From: Alectoria sarmentosa
Taxonomy: Eukaryota; Ascomycota; Lecanoromycetes; Lecanorales; Parmeliaceae
Reading direction: 5' to 3'
NCBI GenBank assembly: GCA_009733775.1
Contig: WOGZ01000002.1
Span: forward strand, 62,001 to 126,000
DNA length: 64,000 bases
In this document: positions 44,320-55,333 of the stretch, one piece after another
Layout of the letters: each line of letters opens with the position of its first letter
How positions within the stretch are numbered: the first letter of the stretch is position 1
The notes under the pieces: generated by a model
Databases searched by the model: none
Told to the model about the DNA's origin: nothing
What the model saw: the letters and a program-made list of their open reading frames with translations, nothing else
Translations under genes and position numbers: made by a program

Positions 44320-45644
44320 TCATTCAAGCATCGAAGCCTGGTTAGTATACAGTGTGTCCACCACATTGCTCAACTTCTCTATTGTCTCAAGCGCCGCATC
44401 GTATCCCTGGTCCCTCTCTGCCTCATCGTACACGATTAGGCATCCCGCACCTTGATCCAATACCCCTATAATAACCCTGTCCAGAATCATCTGAGATAGC
44501 TTCCTCTCTACTTGCTGCGTATCCAACCCAACCATTTTCGCGATATGGTCGATCTCCACTCTGCTGAACGGCTCGATGACCTTGATCAGGTTCTGCTCCA
44601 ACATGGAATCGTAGAGCCGTTTGAGGTGATTTCGAATGAAGACGTCACTGCCGAGCTCGTAGCGATAATTCGCCAGAGCTTTCTCGTAGTCTTCGAGACT
44701 CCGGTTGGAGTGCGCACGTGCAACTGCCTTCATGGCCTCCAGGTTCTTGCCCGAATATTTCATGGCTTGCTTGGATGTCATAAGATTGTTGACATCATCC
44801 ACAAGGTTCAACATGATCTTGCACAGCAGCATGTACTGTAGCGCTGAGGTTGCCTTTTGTGTCTCTTCCTGCGAATGGTAGCCCTCAAGCGCTTCGATGA
44901 AGTAAGAGAATGCGGTATTGAAATCTTTATCCTCGGCGTGAAGCATGCCAGATTGCATATCAAGCCCAGCCTGCAGTAATGGTGGGGTGTAAACTGAAGC
45001 TGCGGAGGTTCGTGCAGATGTAAGAGCTGCTCGTGCCTTGGGTTGATTGCCAAGGGCATGGTAGACCCTCGATTCGAGGAGCTGGACTTCGACCAGTACT
45101 AGCTTGTCGTCTAGTCGTTTCAACTCCTTGAGAAGACCGTTGATGAGTGTAAGAGCGTCATAGTACGATTGTTTTTGCATGTAGAGTGAGACGAGGCGAG
45201 TTTCGAGATTCTGGCGGAGGAAGCTGCGGCGTTCGGAGATAGCCCATTCAATACATGATTTGGTGACGGAGATCTGGACGTCGACGGTGTTCGGGATAGA
45301 GGAAAAGAGATCGAGTAGTTGGCGCACTGCTTTTTGTTAACAAAGCTCAGAGACTGAATAGACTGGATTTCCATACCCAGTTTGGCGGTCTTTGCCTTCG
45401 TGAAGGACGAGAGAGATGATGTGCTTGATCTCACGAGCTCGGCCAGCTCATCTGTCTTCCTAGTATCTCTGTATGACTCTCCCAACCCCATCAAAGCCGA
45501 TTCATATTCACGCAAAGCTGCTTCGCTTGCTCCAGGTTTCTTCGAGAGAATCTCCTTGTAGATAGCCTCAGCTTTCAACGGATCAGTCTTCCCGAGCTTC
45601 TTTGCTTCTTGTACTTTGGCTGAATCAGTGGGAGCTGGAGCCAT
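44320..45644 (-). CDS. RPN6: 26S proteasome regulatory subunit RPN6 (PSMD11)
   Basis: Exons complement(44320..45326, 45377..45644), one 50-bp intron with GTATGG donor; 424 residues, the usual length for this subunit. The N-terminal part is a series of helical TPR-like repeats (KTDPLKAEAIYKEIL, then MQKQSYYDALTLINGLLKEL). The C-terminal PCI domain includes NYRYELGSDVFIRNHLKRLY, EPFSRVEIDHIAKMVGLD, QVERKLSQMILD and GVLDQGAGCL, and the protein ends with the conserved helix ETIEKLSNVVDTLY. Rpn6 is a lid subunit that clamps the lid to the 20S core and base, so it is essential for 26S assembly. It lies head to head with SOF1 across 249 bp. Confidence 0.95.
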
Positions 45645-45893
45645 GGCGGGCTACTGATGTATATTGACGGGCTTTATCAAAGAAAAATAGGCGGTAAACA
45701 GGTGAAGATGATGATCAATGTTGACTTCATTGAGCTTCGCTCTAGCTGGCGAGGCTGGCAGCCCTAACGGCAAAGCCGCGGTGAATTGCGGTCGGAAATC
45801 TCTCACTTCGAACCTCGGATGATTTTTTGATTTTTTTTTCGAATCATAGGCTTTCCTGTCTTGCGCAGGACACGGCCTGAATAGCTTGACAAA
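45645..45893. promoter_or_regulatory. Shared divergent promoter of RPN6 and SOF1
   Basis: Only 249 bp separate the two start codons, so the core promoters must lie together here. A T-rich tract is visible (GATTTTTTGA followed by a longer T run). The two genes serve proteasome and ribosome assembly, so joint control with growth is plausible but inferred. Confidence 0.6.
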
Positions 45894-47470
45894 ATGGTAC
45901 GGCAAGCATATAGCTTGAGATTCCCAATCTTTTTTGGTGCTCTTTACTAAAAATCATGACAGAAAATCAAAGCGCTCACACGAGCGACCTCGTCCCACCA
46001 AACCCCTGGATCTTCTGTCGCACGCCAGCCCAGGAACCTTGATCCGGCGCTACATCCATTTGAGCGTGCGAGAGAATATTCCAGGGCTCTCAATGCCACC
46101 AAAATCGAAAGAATGTTTGCGAAGCCTTTCGTGGGTGATCTGGGAAAAGGGCACGTTGATGGAGTATATGTTTTGTCAAAAGATCCCGAGAGACTGGACA
46201 TCCTCGCTTCTGGATCAGGGGACGGTGTAGTAAAAACGTGGAATTTGACCAGTAGAGAACAGACGTTCCAGGCAGATGCACATGAGGGTATTGTCAAAGG
46301 GCTCTGCTGGACAAAAGATCAAAGACTTCTGAGTTGTGCCAGTGATAAAACCATCAAGTTGTTCGATCCCTCCGATGCAACGTCTGCATCGACACCCTTG
46401 GCTACATACCTTGGGAATACCGCATTCACTGGCCTCTCCCACCATAGGTCCTCGCCCAACTTTGCGGCTTCTTCATCGACGATAAGCATCTATGATCTCT
46501 CACGCTCTTCTTCGACGCAGACGCTGTATTGGCCTAATTCAACGGATACAATCACCGCTCTCAGCTGGAACCAAACTGAAACAAGCTGCCTAGCATCCTG
46601 CGCGACTGACAGATCCATCATTCTCTACGACTTGCGTACCTCTTCGCCACTTTCAAAAATTACCCTTGGCCTAGCATCAAATGCCATTACCTGGAACCCG
46701 ATGGAAGCCTTTAACTTTGCCGTTGCTAACGAAGACCATAATATCTATAGTAAGCCTCTTTTTGAAGATATCTATTCCTGTTCGAGACTGCTTATTGAGT
46801 CGCGGGACATGTTACGGAGCACGCGAGTAGGGAAAACCCCTTTACCACTTTTTCTACATCCCAGGAATGTCTTGTTATTCAAATCTGTACCTACAAATTG
46901 GAATGCTGAATCCAAATTGTGCTAGTGTTTGACATGCGCAAGCTAAACCGAGCTCTCAACGTCTACAAAGATCACGTGGCAGCAGTCATGGATGTCGAAT
47001 TCAGCCCCACAGGGGAAGAGCTTGTCAGTGCATCTTATGACAAAACCATCCGCCTCTGGAACCGAGCGGGCGGGCATTCTCGAGATATCTACCATACGAA
47101 GAGGATGCAGAGAGTGTTCTCATGCAAATTCACCTCTGATGCAAAATATGTACTTAGTGGCTCAGACGACGGTAACATCCGCATCTGGAGAGCCAATGCT
47201 TCTGAGCGTTCTGGTGTCAAATCTGCTCGGCAGCGGCAGAAACTTGAATATGATGACGCGCTAAAGAACAGGTACGCTCATATGCCTGAAATCCGGCGCA
47301 TTAAGAGGCACCGACACGTGCCGAAGGCTGTTAAGAAGGCAGCAGAAATCAAAGGTGAGGAGCTGGCGGCCATCAAGAGGAGGAGAGAGAATGAGAGGAA
47401 GCACAGTAAAAAAGGGTCAGTGCCGAGGAAAAGTGAGAGGGAGAAGATGGTCCTGGCAACAGAGCAATAA
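45894..47470 (+). CDS. SOF1: SOF1-like WD40 protein of the U3 processome (DCAF13 orthologue)
   Basis: Exons 45894..45896, 45963..46749 and 46926..47470; 444 residues. The first coding exon is the ATG alone, followed by GTACGG; after a 66-bp intron (branch TACTAA, acceptor ACAG) the frame continues KIKALTRATS, giving the normal Sof1 start MKIKALTR. RNLDPALHPFERAREYSRALNA is split over motifs typical of Sof1. WD repeats follow (ASGSGDGVVKTWNL, CASDKTIKLF, YDKTIRLWNR, GSDDGNIRIWRA). The Sof1 C-terminal domain is clear: KLEYDDALKNRYAHMPEIRR, then HRHVPKAVKKA and a Lys/Arg-rich tail. Sof1 works in U3-dependent pre-18S rRNA processing in the nucleolus. Intron 2 (176 bp) is long for this window but its phase closes and it rejoins at MFDMRKLNRALN. 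Confidence 0.93.
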
Positions 47471-48352
47471 GTGGCACAGATTAGGAAAATACGACTACTG
47501 AAAGTACCAAACGATGGGCCGAAAACTTTGGAGTCACGTCAGGGTAGTCTTCGAAGGAGCTCCCGTCGATCCCTGATTTCGGTATGCGGCCTGCTGGTAG
47601 AGATCTCGCATGGTGAAGAGCTTTGGTTGACACTGTACAGCATGAACGCAAACACTGTAGCAACCAGACGAACGGTGGCTTGAGACGTGAGGCGAACCGC
47701 CCTGAGGGTGACTGATCATGTATAAAGTGAGCAGAACGAAGGTACCTCAGTCTTCCCGGAGCCAATTTGGTATGGGCTTCCAATGGGGTTTTATTGCTAC
47801 GCACGGCCAGCGCCTCAAAGCAATCAGATACGAAGCAACCTGGTCTTGTGCGTTAAATCGATGCTTAATCGTTGATGCTCCTTCTTTCGTGGGAACTAGT
47901 ATCGAAAAGCAGCGCTGCTTTGGTTCGCCGGCTGTCCAAAGGCAAGCCCCTGGGGTCCGCTTCTAGTAGGACAATGTTCTACGCAAAAACGCAAACCCTT
48001 TGCCGTCTTCGTGCGCAATCAGGGGTTTTAATATCATTCTAGCGATATCCGAGCGCTTTACCTACCGAATGAAAATTGACATGAGCTTCTTATTCCGCGT
48101 TCGGTAACCAAATCGCTTGCCTGGATATACCAAACTCCTGATTGCGACAGCTCCGGTGGCTCGTTGTCGAGTATGCCTCATTGCGTCGCGATTGTCAGGT
48201 TTGAAGTAGCAGATACTTCAAGCTATATCAAGACCGCCCTGAGTACCATTTATTGAAGCAATCATCTCAGATAACGTCCCCACGTATTCTTTGCTTCCTT
48301 GCTATTTGACCCCGAATCTAGCATAGGCACAAGAACGTCTGATTCAAAGAAC
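47471..48352. other. Intergenic
   Basis: About 880 bp between two plus-strand genes. No gene, RNA or repeat recognised. Confidence 0.5.
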
Positions 48353-49522
48353 ATGGCATCACTCGTCACTCCAATGCATCAGCTTTCTACCATGCTCACT
48401 CAACATCATCTGACCACGTTGGCCGTCACCATCTCGTTCGCCCATCTCATCAAAGCCATCGCCACCGCATCTTCGCTGTCTCCTTACCCTGACTCTATTC
48501 TCTATTCCTGGAGCACTGAACCTGTTTGCACCACCACTGCCCGCAAGATCGACTGCACAGCGGCGTACGCCGCTCTTTGTGCCCGCGTCAATCTCGACGT
48601 AAGCGACAATTCGACCGTGGGAGACTGCACGGCGTTTTACTGGTACGATGCCGGTAACACCATTCCCACGGCCGCTGAATGCACCGCTGCCTACACCCAG
48701 ATCCTCGCGACCTCCGTACGTACATTTTGGAGTGAATTTTTCCTATTTGGTATTGAGATTGATTTACAAGACGTGTTTCGGGAGCAAAGCGATCTTTCCT
48801 ACTCCCGAGACCTGTCTTGCACCTCAAATGACTATCCTGAAGAAGCAATGCTAACCCCGAAATGTGCGTAGATTGGGGGAGCGCTGGGGTACAATGCCGT
48901 ACAAACCAGAACAAGTGATCCCCTTTACGCGATATATCCAAAAGACGGAAATGCGAATTGCTTCAAGGCGGCTGGGGATATGTCGCCAGTACTGGCGACG
49001 GATGCTTTACCTAATGGAGGGACGCTCGGGACTTGTCCCGTGAGCTCGAGTCGACGACAGCGGGCACTGGATGTCCTTGAGGGCCGGGACCAAGCTGAAA
49101 ATGAGGACGATCGTGTGATCGAAATCGAGTGTGCCATTGAGGACGGGGTGTGGGGCTTCGCCTGCTCGGGCGTTTGTTTCGCGGTGGTTGTAACTACATC
49201 TTGGATGTAAGTCCTCTAGCCAGGGACCGAAAATTTTCAAGCATCCAGTGACTGACGAACTTTCTTTCTATAAAGCACTGTCCCGTTCGTTGCCGCCGGA
49301 TGGCTCGCTTGTTTAGGAGGATGTAGTGTTACGGGAATAAAGGTATTCAATAACTGCAAGAAGGCGAAGGGGAATACGGAGTTGAGTCCCTTTGGGAAGC
49401 GACAAGAAGTGACGGAGTCGGAAAACCCCTGTGTCAACATCAAGCAGTGGTCGTATCAATGCGCGGCTCGAGAGACTGGACTCTTGAATTCATACGCTTG
49501 TCAGGGTGCTGTCGACACCTGA
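48353..49522 (+). CDS. Cysteine-rich predicted secreted or membrane protein, 314 aa
   Basis: Exons 48353..48715, 48872..49206 and 49276..49522; donors GTACGT and GTAAGT, branch GCTAACC, 945 bases with phases closing. The N-terminal hydrophobic segment (LTTLAVTISFAHLIKAIA, about 20-40) can serve as signal peptide or anchor. The ectodomain then has paired cysteines (CTTTARKIDC, CARVNLDVSDN, DCTAFYW) and aromatic-Asp motifs. A second hydrophobic stretch (ACSGVCFAVVVTTSWM joined to ITVPFVAAGWLACLGG, about 220-245) may be a membrane span or a buried core. The C-terminal end has more Cys (NNCKK, NPCVNI, YQCAAR, YACQG). Many disulfides and a surface location are likely. I recognise no named domain. 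An earlier in-frame codon exists upstream but it is not an ATG. Confidence 0.7.
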
Positions 49523-49922
49523 GCGTCGAACGTGGAGCTATTGAGCATTTCAGTCGTCCTGCAGTTTATATAGTATAGAGCTGAAGGCCAAGAACTCCCG
49601 AGAGCTCTTGGGTACGTGCGATCCATCGAGATGGCTTCTCAATTAGGGGGACATGTTGTACCTCTTCTCTTATTGGGAATCGCCCGGTACCGTTCTAGAT
49701 TCATATATTCTCACGTAGTCTGTATTCCATTACCTGAAACAAAATTTATTCCTCGTGCATCAATGAAAGTGCTCACAAATTAATAAATTCAATCAGTCGA
49801 TCAATCAAAATGGACTAAGTCGTAAGAGGCACCTGAAGAGACCAGCCAGATCTTAACCCTTCCACATCGATACTCCAATTACACTTTTCTTCCCACATTA
49901 CCAACACCATCATTCAGCATCC
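49523..49922. other. Intergenic
   Basis: A 400-bp gap holding the 3' UTR of the previous gene and the RPC17 promoter. No distinct element seen. Confidence 0.5.
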
Positions 49923-50517
49923 ATGAAGATCCTCGAATCCCAGTCCGCCGTCCTCTCCAATTACGAAGTCCTCGCACACCTCACCGCGAACCCCGCCAAC
50001 CCCCGCACCACGTCCCAGAAACATACCAACGTCGACACGGTGCTCAAAGAAGTACCTTTGTCCCATCGCCCCTCTTCCATGACCATCACACTGACACCCT
50101 CCCCCCATCCAGCTGACAGACTACCTCTCCCCACCCCCCACCTCCCGCTCCCGCATCCCCCGCTACCAAAACGCCCCCTACAGCGACGGCGCCCTCCGCG
50201 CTCTGATCGCCGGCTTGCGGCCCTACAAGCTGACGAAGAGCGAGGTGCTCATGATTGTCAACCTGAGGCCTGAGAGCTTGGGACTGCTGGATTGCGTGGT
50301 GGAGGAGTGCGATGAGCGGTTTTCGACCGAGCAGCAGGACGAGATTGTGAGGATTGTGGGGGATGTGCTGGGGAGAGAGGGGGATGGGGTGGAGAACGGG
50401 GGGGATGGGCATGGGTCTGATGGGGTAGATGGGGAGGTGGTGAATGGAAATGGGACGAATGGGATGGATGGAAGCGGTGACCATGGGGAAGAGATGGAGG
50501 AGAACGGGTCTAGGTGA
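49923..50517 (+). CDS. RPC17: DNA-directed RNA polymerase III subunit RPC17 (Rpc9/CRCP)
   Basis: Exons 49923..50051 and 50113..50517; 61-bp intron with CACTGAC branch and CATCCAG acceptor; 177 residues. The protein begins MKILESQSAVLSNYEVLAHL, the standard start of this Rpb4-like subunit, with a second helix block LIAGLRPYKLTKSEVLMIVN and NLRPESLGLLDCVVEECDER, FSTEQQDEIVRIV. Rpc17 pairs with Rpc25 to form the polymerase III stalk, which contacts TFIIIB and starts transcription of tRNA and 5S genes. The last 55 residues are an unusual Gly/Asp/Asn/Glu repeat region (VENGGDGHGSDGVDG) beyond the conserved fold. The end of the gene is GC/G-rich because of this tail. Confidence 0.92.
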
Positions 50518-51049
50518 TGGGATGGAGGTATATCTGACACTAGGGACATTGGAGGAATTGCTAAGATCTAGCCCGAGACCACGATTGTGTCCTGAGGCGG
50601 CTGCCATACCAGCACCCGGTGTCACGTTGGGTCACAATGTGCGTATACTTCTCTCTTGGAGGCATGGACGAGTAAGAGCAAGAGCTAAGGTAATTCGTTG
50701 CAGGAGCGATTCGCCGTAACGACGTTGACCCTTTACGGCCGTCTCACATGGCCTTGCGAGTGCTGCTTCAAGACGAAGACGGCAGCCTCCGCTCACAGTG
50801 GGGAGAGTTTTGTAAATCCAATAAATCGGCAAGCCAGTATTCGAAACAGGGCTTCTTTGACATCTTCGCCCTCACACATAGTTGGTCTTGGTATGATTAT
50901 TTCTCAAATGCCGATTGTGGACCAAGTCCCTAGGTATCATCTCGTTCCCAGTCCCTGTCAAGTGCTTTGTGCTACTACTCAAAGTGTAAATGTGTTGCTA
51001 TTCTCATTCCAAAATATCTAAGTTGCTGCATCCACGGCGTCATCGACCG
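50518..51049. other. Convergent intergenic region
   Basis: A 532-bp gap between convergent genes. No additional feature recognised. Confidence 0.5.
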
Positions 51050-52019
51050 CTAAGGGACCACACAAACAGGAATGACTTTGAAGGTCGGCGAGACACATGG
51101 TGCAGGCTCAAGACTGACTCCAATAAATACGTCATTGGTAACAGCAAATCCAGGACAAAGCATCAAGATCTTCGGTGCCCCGGTGCTGCATATCAATTGT
51201 CCACCCGACACGGAGCAAACTGCCGGATCCTCGGTAGCGTAAGCATCAGCAACGTCGTTGAAGTGCAGAAGCTCCATCGACTGTCCGTAATCGATGGCGG
51301 CAATAAGCCCGTTCTGGTCCATGACCAGGTTACCCGCTGCGTTGAGGGACAGGATGATGGCTTGGGAACGGGGAGAACCATTGAAACCGATTAGTGGGCC
51401 GTCTCCATCATCGTATTCGGCATAAGTCCCGTCTAGTGCGATGCCGTTCAGGACGATGCCGGAGTTCTCAAGCTGGAGGACAAACGTGGGGAATGGGCCT
51501 GCGCACTCGGTAATGGTGGAAGTCTTCGAGACGGTGGTGGTAGTGGTAGGGGCCTTAACGGTAGTGGTGGTGTGAGTGGCGCCGATGCACGAGCAGGCGC
51601 TGGAGTAGCGGACCGTACCAGAACATGCTGAGGCGTAAGTGGGGATTGAGGTTGGGGATGCTGTTACTTGGCGTGGTACAATGTCGAGGGCTGGTTCAGG
51701 AGCAGCGTCGCGTTTCTCTTTGAGGGCCACCGAGGTAACAGTCAACGTGCTTGTCACAGTGGCAACAGATGACTTGGTGACAGTGCTAGAGAATGCAGAT
51801 CAGCATGCTGTTTTTGCTCCGAGATGGCTTTATGTACACTGTCGCTGGCGTTACCGTGTCTTTGAAGAAAGATGAACAGTCAGCAGCGCCAGATCTCGTG
51901 GGGAAGGAGCTGGCAACAACAGCTCGGAGACAGTCGTCCCTGTTACAGACTGAGAGGGTGGTGGTAGCGGCCGCAATTAGCTGCGCTATGCAGAGAATGG
52001 CAACAGAGGAGGAATGCAT
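51050..52019 (-). CDS. Secreted protein of unknown function, 305 aa
   Basis: Exons complement(51050..51785, 51838..52019), 52-bp intron with donor GTACAT, branch GCTGATC and acceptor TCTAG; 918 bases, phases close. MHSSSVAILCIAQLIAAATT is a signal peptide. Next come a short Cys motif (VCNRDDCLRAV, ADCSSFF), a Thr/Val-rich stalk over the splice junction, and a dibasic EKRDAAPEP that looks like a Kex2 processing site. After a second Thr-rich region with Cys (SACSCIGATHTTTTV) comes a folded C-terminal domain of about 160 residues (FVLQLENSGIVLNGIALDG, IGFNGSPRSQAIILSLN, MDQNGLIAAIDYG), with late Cys (DPAVCSVSGGQLIC). No membrane anchor or GPI tail. The two-part layout (Cys/Thr N terminus, beta-rich C terminus) is common in secreted fungal proteins without known role. 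Confidence 0.75.
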
Positions 52020-53979
52020 TGCGATGCCTTCAAATATTGATGCGAGACAGGCCAAATACTACGGCATGTATGCTCGAGCTTGGGCGCACTGACAGAACCT
52101 ATGTAGGCGATGAGGCCATTTTAAATCTTCACTATCGCTCGATCGAAGTTTACGGTCAGTGTAACACCACTTGTGAACCCTGTTTCGATAGTCTCCTTCG
52201 AGATATCGCTGTCACAGGACTCGACCTCCAATTGGCCACTGGCGAGTTGATACACTCAAAGTGAGGAGTCTGTGTGCGGAGAATCATCATATATTCGCTT
52301 AAGAAGTCCCAAAGCGTCTTGAAGTGAGCCTTTACATTACCACAGATCACGGGTCACTAGCGGTCTAGATGATTGTCTGCGAGCTACTAGCCGACAGGCT
52401 CGTGGGCTTAATGGGAAGACTAGAGCCTTGTTTGTAAACGCACAGAGCCATCATCAGACGTGCGAAGTTACGATTCCAAGATGTCAGACTGTCCAGGCAG
52501 GAAGCGGTAAGGCCGCTATTCCTAGGGTGTGTTGGGATCAAGCGAAGCGAAGAATAACAATCTAGCAACGGTTCACGCATTTGGTGTCGGCTCGTACCTA
52601 TGCAGCTTGCAAAGTCGCTGTTGCTCCTCGAATAATGTGAAGCTGGAAGAACGAAGGAAGAATGCCCAGCCAATAGTGTCATAAAGAGGCGCCGCACTAG
52701 CACTATTTACGCCTAACCGCGTCTATTTTTTCTTCTTTTGTGCCGTGTTCTTTGAAATCGTCTGGACTGATGCACTTCGTTTCTCAGTGCCCCAGCATGT
52801 TGCTTTCGAATAAGTCGTGCAATAACACTGGATGCACGATCATAGCAGCAATAGAGAATTGTATGTAGGTAATCAGACCTCGCACGGCAAAGCCTACCAG
52901 TCACTGAGACAATTGATCCCATCTTCGGGACGTCTCCGTTTGTTGAGTCGAGGAGTATCCACCTCAAAATTCCATAGATTGATAACAAGTCCATTGGCAG
53001 AAATTTGACCTTACAAGGGGGCCTTAACTTGGTGGCTGCGATGAGGCTGCAACAGTTTATTGTATGCGTTTAGTCCCTCACTCGTCTACTCTTGACGCTC
53101 ATTCTTATACAAGCAATGTGATTGACGTATATGAACATAGGCTATTGCGTGGGCCGAATCAGAAGTGATTGCGATATAGCAGGTATCAAGAAATCGACGT
53201 ATGAATTCTTATGGGCGCTTATGGAAATCCTGGTGCAAATTGCGCTCATCCTGATTCTGGCAGTCATGTCCGCTGCATTCTGGACATTTACTCTACTCAT
53301 ACCGGCCTCTCGATACTTTAGCCCGGTTTAATCGCTGCTGTCTCTCAATCGGAATGCCTACGACGTAGGCATGGCACAAGGAGCGAACGCACACATTGTC
53401 GTGGCGGGTCCTGAATCTCGCTCCAGCAATTCGTCTCAAAGTAAAGACAATCCGGAGTATGATTGACGAATACTGCTAGATAATGAGATTTGAGATGTCG
53501 TTTTGGGCAACAGGATTCCTGTAGATTTCAGAAATCGCGCTGGAGATTCCGGGCAGCTTAGACTCTGTTCATGTGAAACTTCGATCGGGTAGTCTCATAT
53601 CGTAGAGCTCTTCACCAGTACATCTAGTTGTATGTTCTATCCAACCGCGATGCGCAGAAATAGAGTAGAAGTTGATTCGAGCTTCATCGGTCAGATTTCC
53701 AATATTTGTAGGGAACCTCGGTCAATTCTAGGTCATCTCAACCAATTGGTTCCGAATGGATCCATGGCAACGTTCGTTGCCAGGTCCAGGTGATTACTGT
53801 TGGCCCCGTTACAGGCTACTCCATTCTAGCATGATTGAATATAATAATTCCATCATACATCTCGACCTAAGATCTAGAAATTTCTAGCGTCTTCCTTGGA
53901 AGCTAAAGGCTGGAGTATAAATAGGCCATACATCCAGGAAATCACAGAGTGGCCTAAGTTCCTCCGGAGGTAGCCACAA
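52020..53979. other. 2-kb gene-poor stretch
   Basis: No supported gene. It holds the promoter of the secreted protein, several frames without protein character (including a 66-codon hydrophobic one at 53131-53331), and a good TATA box near its end. Confidence 0.45.
53916..53923 (+). promoter_or_regulatory. TATA box of the 53980 gene
   Basis: TATAAATA sits 64 bases upstream of the ATG at 53980, a fitting distance for a short leader. It supports the two-exon model below. Confidence 0.45.
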
Positions 53980-54474
53980 ATGCTGACTGGAGAAGAACGA
54001 AGAGAAGTGCCAAGGGGCAGCCGCATTCCCAAAAGCGTGACCTCACACTAAACCATCTATTTGCAGGCATCCAGCGCTGCCCGTCAATCAGGGCACGAAA
54101 TCAGCCTTTTCCCCTTACTATACGCTGTTCCCGACCTCCGCTCAAGCGCTGGCGGGTCCGAAGACTACCACTGGGCACCCCTCGAGATCGGCAGCAACGA
54201 AAACAAGGCCTTGGGAACGTTTTACCATCCGAAGGGCGATATGGTCAAGGACTTCGTTCTTCGAATTGTCATGAATCCAGAAACAGATGAGCCGGCGTGG
54301 GGATACGATCGAAGCTCTTGCAGCAATGCTACAACCATCGCAACACCAAACTTTCGCATTCAAGTCCGGCTGGGAACAGTCACGGGCTTTGTGAGTATGG
54401 AAGGGATATTCGAGAGGGTCCAGGTTGATGCGTCGAGGCAGAAGGTGCACTGGAATTGCCTCAGCTGGATCTAG
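53980..54474 (+). CDS. Hypothetical two-exon protein, 144 aa
   Basis: Exons 53980..54006 (nine codons, MLTGEERRE) and 54067..54474. The 60-bp intron has a GTGCCA donor (weak), a CACTAAAC branch and a TTTGCAG acceptor, and the phase is zero on both sides. A TATA box lies 64 bases above the ATG. The second exon begins ASSAARQSGHEISLF and contains WAPLEIGSNENKALGTFYH and WGYDRSSCSNATTIA, with a balanced composition unlike chance frames nearby. No signal peptide or membrane span. I recognise no family. The weak donor leaves the N terminus open to doubt. Confidence 0.45.
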
Positions 54475-55333
54475 GTTTGGAGATCGTTAATAATGGCGGA
54501 CGTGGTACAAAAGAGTGAAAGGTTGACCAGGGAGAATATCGAAGCGGTGACGAGGTTGACGAAGGGAGTAGAGAGCGAGAGTCTTTTGAAAACCGGCAGC
54601 ATGGAGACTCGATCCCTATACGGGATGTTCATAACAAAAAGAGAATAAAACCAGCTTGGGCCAATTGTGATACAGATTTCCCGTTTTGAGCGCTTGTATC
54701 TTTTGCTTCATGCAGATTCAAGGGGCAAAATTAGACAAGACTGGCAAGTGTCGTCTGGGGAGGAGCCTAGCAAATGTTATGACAGACCAAGTCTCTTCGC
54801 TTTATCGTCGGTCTTCGTCTCTTCTCGTGTTGGAATCGTAGCAGATGTCAACGACGCTTATTACTCGCCTGAGTTGTGCCTCACATCAAAAGAATTTGCT
54901 GCAACGACGAAGTGTGTCTGAGCACTCAAAGTGCTAAAGGACAAGTCACAAATGTCAAAAAGCAGAATCTCCCAGACAGTTGGACCTGTTCGCGCAGCCA
55001 ACCGATCAAAGAAGAGAATGCACGCCCACATGGTACCGTTCCACATATCCTTGGCTCCAACCCCAAAACGATGTCAAAAAAGCAAAAACATACAGCAGCT
55101 AGTATTCGCTGGTCGTCACCGACCCAACTACTAATTAGCCGATCTGAGGCTTATCTTTGGCTGAGCGGACGGGAAGCCGAGTTTTCAACAGTCTGTGGCC
55201 GTATGTATGAGAAAGGCTGTTAGAATACTATATTACACAATACGTGGGGAAGGCTCAGCGCGTGGGGTTGCCGACGAAGAAACGTCGGCCAATCACAAGA
55301 TCTTCTCGATTTCCCTCCCTTTTCGATCATTGC
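54475..55333. other. Intergenic
   Basis: No supported gene. Short frames only; the last part should contain the promoter of the dehydrogenase at 55334. Confidence 0.5.

Noticed and set aside
46113..46925. SOF1 starting at Met of MFAKPFVGD and ending in intron 2
   Set aside because: It would lose the conserved N terminus and the last third of the protein; the spliced model restores both.
52365..52703. Minus-strand frame of 112 codons with a signal-like start
   Set aside because: The rest is Ser/Leu-rich without structure, and no exon partner was found.
53131..53331. 66-codon plus-strand frame with a long hydrophobic segment
   Set aside because: Short, no promoter or family support, and T-rich DNA gives hydrophobic codons by chance.
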